A stretch of 6,709 bases of DNA, from contig NHKK02000021.1 of assembly GCA_002169475.2 (NCBI GenBank), positions 9,543 through 16,251 on the forward strand, written 5' to 3'. The stretch's first letter is position 1. Every line of letters starts with the position of its first letter. Positions 1 to 6,401 of this stretch are shown here, in pieces. The stretch is from Candidatus Pelagibacter sp. TMED239 (lineage in GTDB: Bacteria > Pseudomonadota > Alphaproteobacteria > Pelagibacterales > Pelagibacteraceae). Position numbers and translations under genes: made by a program. The notes below the pieces were generated by a model that saw only the letters and a program-made list of their open reading frames with translations, was not told where the DNA came from and ran no database searches.

Positions 1-56
1 TTAATTATCTTAAATTTGCCATTTAGTTTAATTTTTATTTTTTTTATTTTTTTCAT
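1..56 (-). CDS. Possible 5' end of a divergent gene (N-terminus only)
   Basis: An ATG at 56-54 on the minus strand opens a frame that stays open to the left edge (18 codons). It starts M-K-K-I-K-K-I-K-I-K and is very lysine- and isoleucine-rich, as a basic signal-peptide start or a cytoplasmic N-terminus could be. No Shine-Dalgarno is visible upstream. The same bases are also open on the plus strand from the edge to a TAA at 64-66, reading as a phenylalanine/isoleucine-rich hydrophobic stretch that could be the tail of a membrane protein. The T-rich tract at 31-53 produces both readings, so neither can be identified and at most one is real. Confidence 0.2.
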   Translation of the reverse strand, partial: MKKIKKIKIKLNGKFKII

Positions 57-72
57 CGTATATAAGTGGTGA

Positions 73-522
73 ATGAATAATAAAATAATTATTATTAACG
101 GTCCTAATCTTAATCTATTAGGTGAAAGAGAACAATCACAATATGGTTACATCAATATTGATCAATTGAAAAATATGTGTGCTAAAAAATCAAAAGAATT
201 AAGTTTAAATATAGATTTTTTACAATCTAACATTGAAGGTGATTTAGTAAATTATATACAAGACGCTAGAAAAAAATATGATGGAATGATAATAAATGCT
301 GCAGCTTTTACTCATACTTCAGTTGCAATAAGGGATGCTTTAGATATTTTTAAGAAACCTATAATTGAAGTGCATATTTCAAATATTTACAAAAGAGAGG
401 AATTTAGACACAAATCACTAATAAGTGATATAGCAACTGGTGGAATTTTTGGTTTAGGGGTTGAAGGTTATATTTTGGCCATAATTTCAATACAAAAGAT
501 TTTACAAAATGAAAATAAATAA
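73..522 (+). CDS. aroQ: Type II 3-dehydroquinate dehydratase
   Basis: Catalyses reversible dehydration of 3-dehydroquinate to 3-dehydroshikimate, the third step of the cytoplasmic shikimate pathway. The family normally forms dodecamers. The 149-aa length is typical of the type II enzyme. Visible motifs are NGPNLNLLGERE (residues 9-20), with the catalytic-loop Arg19 and Tyr24, then NAAAFTHTS (75-83) with Asn75 and His81, then EVHISN (99-104) with His101, then Arg112, and the C-terminal GIFGLGVEGY (124-133). Positions fall almost exactly on the numbering I recall for the Mycobacterium tuberculosis enzyme, so the active site looks complete. The ATG start at 73 gives the family's usual N-terminus. 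A weak GGTG lies just before it. The gene leads the aroQ-accB-accC cluster common in Alphaproteobacteria, and its last 14 bases overlap accB. Confidence 0.96.
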   Translation: MNNKIIIINGPNLNLLGEREQSQYGYINIDQLKNMCAKKSKELSLNIDFLQSNIEGDLVNYIQDARKKYDGMIINAAAFTHTSVAIRDALDIFKKPIIEVHISNIYKREEFRHKSLISDIATGGIFGLGVEGYILAIISIQKILQNENK

Positions 523-943
523 AAGTATTATTAAAGAGTTAAGCGATTATTTAGAAGAATTTAATCTAACAGAAATAGAGATTACAGAAAAAGATACTAA
601 AATTAAAGTTTCAAAAAACAATGTATCAATAAGCAATCAACCAACAATAACATCCTCATCTTCTAAAACACAAAATGAAAATTTTTCAGATAAAGTTAAT
701 AAAAAGTCAGGAACTGAAATTACTTCGCCAATTATTGGTACTGCTTATCATGCCCCAGAACCTGGGGCAAAAAAATTTGTTGAAGTAGGAAAAAAAATCA
801 AAAAAGGTGATACAATAATGATTGTTGAAGCAATGAAAACAATGAATCACATTCCTTCAACAGCAGATGGAACTGTAAAAGAAGTTTGTGTTGAAGACGG
901 TCATCCTGTTGAATTTGGTCAAACGATTATTATTTTAGAATAA
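509..943 (+). CDS. accB: Biotin carboxyl carrier protein of acetyl-CoA carboxylase
   Basis: Carries covalently bound biotin between the biotin carboxylase (AccC) and the carboxyltransferase (AccA/AccD) in malonyl-CoA synthesis, the committed step of fatty acid synthesis. The 144-aa protein has three parts. The N-terminal helical segment (residues 1-36) starts KINKSIIKELSDYLEEF. A flexible Ser/Thr/Asn/Lys-rich linker spans about 37-68. The C-terminal biotinyl domain (about 70-144) contains EAMKTMN, and Lys110 is the expected biotinylation site. The motif has Thr in the place of the usual second Met (EAMKMMN), a modest variation. PIIGTAYHAPEPGA (74-87) is the conserved BCCP thumb region. The ATG lies inside the end of aroQ, in another frame, with no convincing Shine-Dalgarno, which suggests coupling to aroQ translation. 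accC follows 4 bases after the stop. Confidence 0.96.
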   Translation: MKINKSIIKELSDYLEEFNLTEIEITEKDTKIKVSKNNVSISNQPTITSSSSKTQNENFSDKVNKKSGTEITSPIIGTAYHAPEPGAKKFVEVGKKIKKGDTIMIVEAMKTMNHIPSTADGTVKEVCVEDGHPVEFGQTIIILE

Positions 944-947
944 TTAA

Positions 948-2285
948 ATGTTTAAAAAAATCTTAATTGCAAACCGTGGGGAGATTGCAGTTAGAATAAT
1001 TAGAGCCTGTAAAGAATGGGGAATTGAAACTGTTGCAGTTCACTCTGATGTAGATAGAGATAGTATGCATGTAAGAATGGCAGACGAAAGTGTTTGTATA
1101 GGATCTCATCTACCAGCAAATAGTTATTTAAATATTCCAGCCCTAATGTCAGCAATTGAACTTACAAATGCTGATGCGGTTCATCCTGGATATGGTTTTT
1201 TATCTGAAAATGCAAATTTTGCAAAAATTCTTGAAGAGAATAAAATAAATTTTATTGGTGCATCTTCCGCTCACATTGAAATGATGGGAGATAAAATCCA
1301 AGCTAAAAAAATTGCAAAAGAAAATGGATTACCAGTAATAGAAGGTTCAGAAGGTGGAGTTAAAGATATAGGGCAAGCTAAAGAATTGTGTAAAAAAATT
1401 GGATTTCCTGTTTTAATAAAAGCTTCTGGAGGTGGTGGTGGGAAAGGTATGAAAATTGTCAATAAGGAAAAAGATTTTGAGAGTTTATTTTCTACTGCAA
1501 AATCTGAGGCACAAAAATATTTTGGAAATGATGAGGTTTATATTGAGAAGTTTTTTCAAAACCCTAGACATATAGAAGTTCAAATTTTAGCAGGTAAAAA
1601 TCAAGTCGTTCATCTTCATGAAAGAGATTGTTCTGTTCAAAGAAGACATCAAAAATTAATTGAAGAAACACCTAGTCCAGTTTTAAATGATGAAATTAGA
1701 AAAGATCTATTTGAAAAAACTGTGAAAATGGTAGCTAAAATTGGTTATATGGGTGCAGGGACTGTAGAATTTATTTATGAAGATGGAAAATTTTACTTTT
1801 TAGAAATGAATACAAGAGTCCAAGTTGAACACCCTGTAACAGAAATGGTTACAGGGATTGATATTATAAAAGAGCAGATTTGGATTGCTTTTTCTGGTGA
1901 AACTGCCTTAAAACAAAGTGACATTAGGCCTAGAGGACATGCAATTGAATGCAGAATTAATGCTGAAGATGCTAGTAAAAATTTCCAACCTTCACCTGGA
2001 ACAATTGAAATGTGTCACCAACCGTCTGGTTTTAGAACTCGAGTAGATGGATCAATATTTCAAGGTTACAAAGTAACTCCATATTATGACAGTATGGTTT
2101 GTAAATTAATATGTCATGGAAGAAATAGAACTGAAGCTATTCAAAGAATGAATAGATCTTTAGATGAATTTGTTATTGAAGGTATTAAAACAACAATACC
2201 GCTTCATAAAAAACTTTTAAGTCACGAAAAATTTATTAACTCTGACTTTAATGTGAGTTGGCTTGATAAAGATAATATTATTTAA
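948..2285 (+). CDS. accC: Biotin carboxylase subunit of acetyl-CoA carboxylase
   Basis: ATP-grasp enzyme that carboxylates the biotin on AccB using bicarbonate and ATP. The 445-aa length matches the family (E. coli about 449). The N-terminal domain begins KILIANRGEIAVRIIRACKE (4-23). The ATP-grasp domain holds Lys116, Lys158, the glycine-rich loop ASGGGGGKGM (159-168), His208 and the RRHQK segment ending at Lys236. Metal ligands and catalytic residues are Glu274, Glu286, Asn288, Arg290 and Glu294 in EMNTRVQVEHPVTEMVTG (286-303), with Arg336 in ECRINAEDA. All expected residues appear at a constant offset of about two from E. coli numbering, so the enzyme should be active. It starts 4 nt after accB. 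Its TAA stop (2283-2285) overlaps the stop of the convergent DUF2155 gene, leaving no room for a terminator or for the aat gene often found next in Alphaproteobacteria. Confidence 0.98.
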   Translation: MFKKILIANRGEIAVRIIRACKEWGIETVAVHSDVDRDSMHVRMADESVCIGSHLPANSYLNIPALMSAIELTNADAVHPGYGFLSENANFAKILEENKINFIGASSAHIEMMGDKIQAKKIAKENGLPVIEGSEGGVKDIGQAKELCKKIGFPVLIKASGGGGGKGMKIVNKEKDFESLFSTAKSEAQKYFGNDEVYIEKFFQNPRHIEVQILAGKNQVVHLHERDCSVQRRHQKLIEETPSPVLNDEIRKDLFEKTVKMVAKIGYMGAGTVEFIYEDGKFYFLEMNTRVQVEHPVTEMVTGIDIIKEQIWIAFSGETALKQSDIRPRGHAIECRINAEDASKNFQPSPGTIEMCHQPSGFRTRVDGSIFQGYKVTPYYDSMVCKLICHGRNRTEAIQRMNRSLDEFVIEGIKTTIPLHKKLLSHEKFINSDFNVSWLDKDNII

Positions 2286-2689
2286 TAACAATTAACCAAC
2301 CAAATATCATAAACAGGATGGTCAAAGGGTGCTATAGATGGACTTGATGAAAACATCCAACCATTAAAAACGAATACTTCATTATTATTTTCATTAGTTA
2401 AATCTTTAACTTGTATATAAGCGGTAATTTCAGGATTATCATCAAACTCGGAGTTTTTACACTTTAAACTTTTAATAGATAAATCTTTATGAACAACTAA
2501 ATCTCCATTTTTTAATTTAAGCAAAGTATTCTTAGAACTTATTTTATCTAATATTTTTATATCTGTATTAAATCCTTCTAAGTTATTTTGAGAGATTGAA
2601 TTATTTATCAGTAAAAAATAAGCTAAAAAAATTAAAAAAAATAAAGTAAATTTAGTCTTTCCAGCTTGAATATTTCTTTTTAATACCAT
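2282..2689 (-). CDS. DUF2155 family secreted protein
   Basis: A 135-aa exported protein of unknown function. Residues 1-13 are basic (KR, K, K), residues 14-28 are hydrophobic (FTLFFLIFLAYFLLI), and SIS (31-33) before Gln34 is a plausible signal peptidase I site. The mature part contains the DUF2155 hallmarks: an ILDKIS segment (46-51), NGDLVVHKDLSIKSLKC ending at Cys77, and NGWMFSSSPSIAPFDHPVYD (109-128), followed by a final Cys134. The two cysteines could form a disulfide in the periplasm. The ATG at 2689 lies inside the end of the upstream NDUFA12-like gene (38-bp overlap, different frame), and no later Met is available before the signal peptide. DUF2155 genes commonly sit beside NDUFA12-family genes in Alphaproteobacteria. 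That hints at a link to the respiratory membrane, but no role is established from sequence. Confidence 0.85.
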   Translation of the reverse strand: MVLKRNIQAGKTKFTLFFLIFLAYFLLINNSISQNNLEGFNTDIKILDKISSKNTLLKLKNGDLVVHKDLSIKSLKCKNSEFDDNPEITAYIQVKDLTNENNNEVFVFNGWMFSSSPSIAPFDHPVYDIWLVNCY

Positions 2690-3011
2690 CTTTATTTTTA
2701 TTAGGATAATAGGCTTTCTCTGTTCCAGTTAAATTAGATTGATGTGGTTTTTGCCAATCATATTTATTTAAATTATGATCTTTTTCAACTTTATTTGGAG
2801 TAAAATGAATCCATGAATACCATTCGACTGGTATTTTTGATGCATCAACTGTATTGGCATAAATAACCCACCTTTTTCCATTTTTACTTTCATAATACTT
2901 ATTACCTAAATCATCATTACCAACTAGTTTACCAAAAAAAATAGTTTTTAATCGTGTGCCAAAGGTATCCTGATTCCACCAAATGAAAATTTTTTTAACT
3001 AGTGTCAACAT
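2652..3011 (-). CDS. NDUFA12-family NADH:ubiquinone oxidoreductase subunit / assembly protein
   Basis: Small accessory protein of complex I, related to mitochondrial NDUFA12 (B17.2) and the assembly factor NDUFAF2. It is expected on the cytoplasmic side of the inner-membrane enzyme, at the peripheral arm. Family motifs in order (119-aa numbering): WWNQDTFGTRL (11-21), VGNDDLGNKYYE (30-41), RWVIY (47-51), ASKIPVEWYSWIHF (57-70) and SNLTGTEKAYYPN (92-104). The frame can be extended to a TTG at 3032 (126 aa). I prefer the ATG at 3011 because MLTLVKKIFIWWNQ matches the usual family N-terminus, and the extension lies in an AT-rich dyad. No clear Shine-Dalgarno precedes either start. It is the first gene of a two-gene unit with DUF2155, far from any nuo operon visible here. 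Confidence 0.9.
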   Translation of the reverse strand: MLTLVKKIFIWWNQDTFGTRLKTIFFGKLVGNDDLGNKYYESKNGKRWVIYANTVDASKIPVEWYSWIHFTPNKVEKDHNLNKYDWQKPHQSNLTGTEKAYYPNKNKDGIKKKYSSWKD

Positions 3012-3018
3012 AAAATAT

Positions 3019-3053
3019 TTTAAATATTTCAATTAAAAATTGTAAAATTTAAA
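3019..3053. repeat. Imperfect 35-bp inverted repeat (operator-like or leader hairpin)
   Basis: Two nested arms share one centre at 3036. TTTAAAT (3019-3025) pairs with ATTTAAA (3047-3053), and CAATT (3030-3034) pairs with AATTG (3038-3042) around AAA. Over the full 16-base arms 14 positions are complementary. It lies 8 bases upstream of the NDUFA12-like ATG. It could be a protein-binding dyad serving both divergent genes or a hairpin in the minus-strand leader. AT richness raises the chance of a coincidental palindrome, and only two pairs per stem are G-C or C-G. Confidence 0.35.
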
Positions 3054-3117
3054 TTAGACTAAAATATGAATTTGTATATAAATTAATTTAATGAATATTC
3101 AAATTAAAATATAGACT

Positions 3118-3121
3118 GAGG
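3118..3121 (+). promoter_or_regulatory. Shine-Dalgarno for the NrdJ-tail gene
   Basis: GAGG followed by four A residues and then ATG at 3126. It is one of only two good Shine-Dalgarno sequences in the window, and it fixes the start of the gene at M-A-K-Y-L-V. Confidence 0.6.
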
Positions 3122-3125
3122 AAAA

Positions 3126-3950
3126 ATGGCAAAATATTTAGTTGAAACTTATTATACATGTACTTTTAAAGTAAACCATTACTTAGACGATATAAATGAA
3201 GCAGAATTAAAAAATCTAGAAAAAAGAGATGATGGTAAATACGAAGTTCTTGATGTCAAATTAGATAATAGAAAAACAAAAAACCTTGATCCAAATAACA
3301 GTAATGAAATTAAAAATAAAAAAGTTCAAATTGTTTCTGAAAAAGAACAAAAAATCATACAAAATAAAGAAAATATTATTACTAGTCTAAATAAAGTCTC
3401 TGAAAGAGGTGGAAAAAGATTTGGAATGCCAGATAGAAGGAAAGGATATATTCAAAAGGCTACAATTGGAAATCATAAAGTTTACTTACACACTGGAGAG
3501 TACGAAGATGGTAAAATCGGTGAAATATTTATCGATACTAGTAAAGAAGGTGAATTAGTAAAAGCTTTAATGAACAATTTTGCAATAGCTGTATCCCTCG
3601 GTCTTCAGTATGGAGTTCCTCTTGATGAATTTATAAGTGCTTTTGTTGGCACAAAATTTGAACCTTCTGGAAAAGTCTATGGTAACGACAGAATACTAAG
3701 TGCAAGTTCAATTTTAGATTATATTTTTAGAGAATTAGCAATCTCTTATCAAAATAGAGAAGATTTAGCTCATACTCCGTCTATTGGAGAAAGCGAAAAC
3801 ACTAATACAGAAGATGAAAACTCTGATGATCAAAATCAATTATTAAAAATTGTAAAAGATATAACTAGCAAAGGTTTTGTTAGAAATAACTATAAAAAAA
3901 ATCTAGTTGATCTTTCAGATGTTAAAATTAATTTAAAAGGTAAAAAATAA
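3126..3950 (+). CDS. Stand-alone protein resembling the C-terminal region of B12-dependent ribonucleotide reductase (NrdJ tail, TSCPD-type)
   Basis: A 274-aa protein. Residues about 97-215 strongly resemble the C-terminal part of class II (adenosylcobalamin-dependent) ribonucleotide reductases of Alphaproteobacteria: [15 protein letters not shown] (101-115), [12 protein letters not shown] (118-129), [11 protein letters not shown] (132-142), [20 protein letters not shown] (148-167), [11 protein letters not shown] (178-188) and [14 protein letters not shown] (195-208). The reductase barrel with its radical-site cysteines and finger loop is absent. So is the Cys-rich C-terminal tail that re-reduces the full enzyme: Cys12 is the only cysteine. 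The N-terminus (1-54, [12 protein letters not shown]...) and the Lys/Asn-rich linker (55-95) are not recognised. The C-terminus is acidic (222-235) then basic. Separate NrdJb pieces are known in Pseudomonas, where a partner NrdJa carries catalysis. No partner is visible here. The intact frame, strong Shine-Dalgarno and conserved blocks argue for a functional gene rather than a remnant. Its activity is unknown, and a role in nucleotide sensing or in assisting another reductase is only a guess. Confidence 0.82.
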   Translation: MAKYLVETYYTCTFKVNHYLDDINEAELKNLEKRDDGKYEVLDVKLDNRKTKNLDPNNSNEIKNKKVQIVSEKEQKIIQNKENIITSLNKVSERGGKRFGMPDRRKGYIQKATIGNHKVYLHTGEYEDGKIGEIFIDTSKEGELVKALMNNFAIAVSLGLQYGVPLDEFISAFVGTKFEPSGKVYGNDRILSASSILDYIFRELAISYQNREDLAHTPSIGESENTNTEDENSDDQNQLLKIVKDITSKGFVRNNYKKNLVDLSDVKINLKGKK

Positions 3951-3964
3951 AAATTACTTTTTTA
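3941..3964. terminator. Weak bidirectional terminator-like inverted repeat between convergent genes
   Basis: TAAAAAA (3941-3947) and TTTTTTA (3958-3964) are perfectly complementary around a 10-base loop. They span the 3-bp gap between the convergent stops of the NrdJ-tail gene and aspS. The stem is entirely A-T and would be unstable, so function as an intrinsic terminator is doubtful. Position and T tracts on both strands are the only support. Confidence 0.25.
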
Positions 3965-5738
3965 GTTTTAAATTAAGGCTAAGTTCTTTTAATTGATCTT
4001 CAGTCACATCTGATGGTGCTTTCATCATTAAATCTTGTGCGTTCTGATTCATAGGAAACATTGTAACTTCTCTAATATTTTTTTCATTAGCTAATAACAT
4101 TACTATTCTATCTATACCAGGGGCAATGCCTCCGTGTGGAGGTGCCCCATAACTTAAAGCATTAATCATACCACTAAATTTTTCATCAACTTGGCTCTTT
4201 TTATAACCTGCAATTGAAAATAACTTATACATAAGTTCAGGCTTATGGTTTCTTATCGCTCCAGAAGAGAGCTCTACCCCATTACATACTATATCATATT
4301 GATAAGCTAATATATTTAAAGGGTTTTCTAGATCTTTATCGCTTAAATTGCCTTGAGGCATGGAAAAAGGATTGTGACTAAATTTAATCTTATTAGTTAT
4401 CTCATCTCTCTCAAACATGGGATAATCTACTATCCAACAGAAAGCAAAAACATTCTCATCAATTAAATTTAAATCTTTTGCTATTTTATCTCTAGCTTGG
4501 GCAATAATTTTTTCTATTTCGTTTTCTTTATCACATGCCATAAAAATACTATCTCCAACTTCAGCATTCGTTTTTTTCATTAAATCTTCTAATGACTCTT
4601 TTGAAAAAAACTTTCCAATAGGTCCTTTTGCCGAAAGATCTTCATTTTTTTCGATAGTAAAATATGCTAGTCCAGATGCTCCTTGTTCTTTTGCCCATTT
4701 GTCAATACCATCGAAAAAACTTCTTGGTTTATTTTTTGTATTTTTAGTTAAAATACATCTTACTTTAGAACCAGATTTAACTAATTTTTTAAAAATTTCG
4801 AACGAAACATCTTTTCGAGTAAAAATTTCTGTAATATCATTAACAATTAATGGATTCCTTAAATCAGGTTTATCAGTACCATATTTAAGCATTGAATCTG
4901 CATAAGAAATCCTTGGAAATTTATCACTAATTAATTTTTTATTAGAAAATTTTTTAAAAGTATTAACTAATAATTTTTCAACAACGTTAAAAACATCTTC
5001 TTGTTCAACAAAAGACATCTCTAGATCTAATTGATAAAATTCACCTGGACTTCTGTCTGCTCTTGCATCTTCATCTCTAAAGCATGGCGCTATCTGAAAA
5101 TATTTATCAAATCCAGATACCATAATTAATTGTTTAAATTGTTGAGGTGCTTGAGGTAAAGCATAAAATTTTCCCGGATTTAATCTACTGGGCACAAGAA
5201 AGTCTCTAGCTCCTTCTGGACTAGAAGATGTTAAAATCGGTGTTTGAAATTCTAAAAAACCATTTTTGGTCATTTCTTCTCTAATAAATGAAATCACTTT
5301 AGATCTTAAAATTATATTTTCATGAATTTTTTTTCTTCTAAGATCTAAAAATCTATATTTTAATCTTATTTCTTCTGCATATTCTTGGTCACTAAATACA
5401 GGCATAGGGAGCTCTTTGCAAACACCTAAAATTTCAAACTTTTCTATAACTACTTCTATTTCTCCAGTTTGAATATCTGGATTAATAGTTTCAACTGAAC
5501 GATTAATAACCTTACCTTCAATTTTTATTACTGTCTCTAATTGTATTTTTTCTAAATCTGAAAAGCTTTTATTTTTTTTTTCAACAATAATTTGTGTAAT
5601 TCCATAATTGTCTCTAAGGTCAACAAACAAAAGATTGCCATGATCTCGCTTTTTATTAACCCACCCTGAAAGAACAACTTTTTTACCAACGTCCTCTTTT
5701 CTTAATTCATTACAATTATGAGTTCTATATTTATTCAA
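3954..5738 (-). CDS. aspS: Aspartyl-tRNA synthetase, bacterial type (probably non-discriminating Asp/Asn)
   Basis: Class II synthetase that charges tRNA with aspartate. The 594-aa length is standard for the bacterial form. The N-terminal anticodon-binding OB domain (1-110) includes [20 protein letters not shown] (24-43). Class II motif 1 is around [20 protein letters not shown] (161-180), with Glu175 in the aspartate site. QAPQQFKQL (196-204) follows. Motif 2 begins [15 protein letters not shown] (220-234) with Arg221. The GAD insertion lies at roughly 300-430. Motif 3 is [14 protein letters not shown] (536-549) with Arg543. His33 falls where non-discriminating enzymes carry His and the E. 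coli enzyme has Leu, so it may also make Asp-tRNA(Asn) for the GatCAB amidotransferase. The start is TTG at 5738, chosen because [13 protein letters not shown] matches the family N-terminus and AGGAG sits five bases upstream. It begins on the base right after the hdaA stop. Confidence 0.97.
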   Translation of the reverse strand: MNKYRTHNCNELRKEDVGKKVVLSGWVNKKRDHGNLLFVDLRDNYGITQIIVEKKNKSFSDLEKIQLETVIKIEGKVINRSVETINPDIQTGEIEVVIEKFEILGVCKELPMPVFSDQEYAEEIRLKYRFLDLRRKKIHENIILRSKVISFIREEMTKNGFLEFQTPILTSSSPEGARDFLVPSRLNPGKFYALPQAPQQFKQLIMVSGFDKYFQIAPCFRDEDARADRSPGEFYQLDLEMSFVEQEDVFNVVEKLLVNTFKKFSNKKLISDKFPRISYADSMLKYGTDKPDLRNPLIVNDITEIFTRKDVSFEIFKKLVKSGSKVRCILTKNTKNKPRSFFDGIDKWAKEQGASGLAYFTIEKNEDLSAKGPIGKFFSKESLEDLMKKTNAEVGDSIFMACDKENEIEKIIAQARDKIAKDLNLIDENVFAFCWIVDYPMFERDEITNKIKFSHNPFSMPQGNLSDKDLENPLNILAYQYDIVCNGVELSSGAIRNHKPELMYKLFSIAGYKKSQVDEKFSGMINALSYGAPPHGGIAPGIDRIVMLLANEKNIREVTMFPMNQNAQDLMMKAPSDVTEDQLKELSLNLKLKK

Positions 5739-6401
5739 TTATTCTCCTAAAGCTTCTTTAATAATTCTAAAATCAATTGGCTTTTTTCTTTTTAAACTAA
5801 TCTCGTCAATTTTATATATAAAATCATGAATTTTGCCATAGGATCTATTAATTCTTTTGATAATAAAATAGATTAATTTTTTATCTACAGTTATTTGTCT
5901 ATCTGATAGGTTTTTCAATATTAGTGCAAACATCAAGTCGTCCTCTGGTTTTTCTATGTTAGATAAAAGAAAATTTTTAGATCTAGAATTAAGATCTTTC
6001 AATGAAAATTGTATATCAACAATTGGTTTAGTTGTTGTAATAATTAAATATTTATTGTCCTGATCAATAATATTTAATAATGAAAAAAATAAACTTTCAT
6101 TAATTTCGTTACTGATATTTTCTACAACAATATTTTCATGGATCTTAATTTTATTTAAAAAATCATTATTTAAATCTTTAGCTTCAATTTTAATTCCTTT
6201 AAATTTTTGCAAAAAAATATTACTTAAATGTGTTTTTCCTGAAAATTTTTCTCCAATTAAATTAACAAAATTTTTCTCCCATTTTGGCCAACTATTTAAT
6301 AATTTAAATGGATATTCATTACTTTTAGAGACATAAAAATCCTGATCTTTAAAGTTTTGTTCATAATCAAATTTTATAATTAATTGATTTAAATTTTTCA
6401 T
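5739..6401 (-). CDS. hdaA: DnaA-related AAA+ regulator of replication initiation, HdaA/Hda-like
   Basis: A 220-aa protein with the AAA+ core of DnaA but without the DNA-binding domain IV, as in Hda/HdaA. That family acts with the DNA-loaded sliding clamp to stimulate ATP hydrolysis by DnaA and prevent re-initiation. NQLIIKF (residues 5-11) sits where Hda proteins carry their clamp-binding motif. DFYVSKSN (21-28) matches the conserved N-terminal segment. Walker A is GEKFSGKT (50-57). The Walker B region is IVVEN (91-95), with an Asn where an acidic residue is often found. Sensor 1 is IITTTKP (120-126). The arginine-finger box is LKDLNSRS (134-141) with Arg140. Sensor 2 is NRSYGKIHDFIYKID (185-199) with Arg186. 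An in-frame TTG at 6413 exists, but the ATG at 6401 makes an ATGA overlap with the upstream gene and fits the family, so I chose it. aspS follows directly. Confidence 0.85.
   Translation of the reverse strand: MKNLNQLIIKFDYEQNFKDQDFYVSKSNEYPFKLLNSWPKWEKNFVNLIGEKFSGKTHLSNIFLQKFKGIKIEAKDLNNDFLNKIKIHENIVVENISNEINESLFFSLLNIIDQDNKYLIITTTKPIVDIQFSLKDLNSRSKNFLLSNIEKPEDDLMFALILKNLSDRQITVDKKLIYFIIKRINRSYGKIHDFIYKIDEISLKRKKPIDFRIIKEALGE
5744..5748 (-). promoter_or_regulatory. Shine-Dalgarno for aspS, inside the hdaA C-terminus
   Basis: AGGAG on the minus strand is read within the hdaA codons Leu-Gly-Glu just before its TAA. Five bases separate it from the aspS TTG. It decides for the TTG start and implies that ribosomes ending hdaA can restart on aspS. 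Confidence 0.7.

Larger units (their letters stand above)
3012..3125 (+). promoter_or_regulatory. Divergent promoter region between NDUFA12-like and NrdJ-tail genes
   Basis: These 114 non-coding bases separate two divergently oriented genes and must hold the start signals for both. On the plus strand, TTGTAT (3072-3077) and TATTCA (3096-3101), 18 bases apart, are a weak sigma70-like pair that would give a short leader. In DNA this AT-rich such matches arise easily by chance. A separate dyad at 3019-3053 is listed below. Confidence 0.45.

Noticed and set aside
16..64. TTGCCA (16-21) and TATATA (59-64) as an aroQ promoter
   Set aside because: The 37-base gap is far too long for a sigma70-type promoter, and TATATA arises easily in this AT-rich leader.
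1271..1462. Minus-strand 63-codon open frame inside accC
   Set aside because: It is antisense to the ATP-grasp domain of accC. Its proline run is simply the complement of the glycine-rich loop codons. It has no start signal or family resemblance.
3012..3032. TTG-started 7-residue extension of the NDUFA12-like protein
   Set aside because: The ATG at 3011 matches the family N-terminus and the extension lies in a low-complexity AT dyad with no ribosome-binding site.
4699..4905. Plus-strand 68-codon open frame inside aspS
   Set aside because: It is antisense to the GAD domain of a clearly real aspS and is hydrophobic only because of complementary codons. No Shine-Dalgarno or independent evidence.
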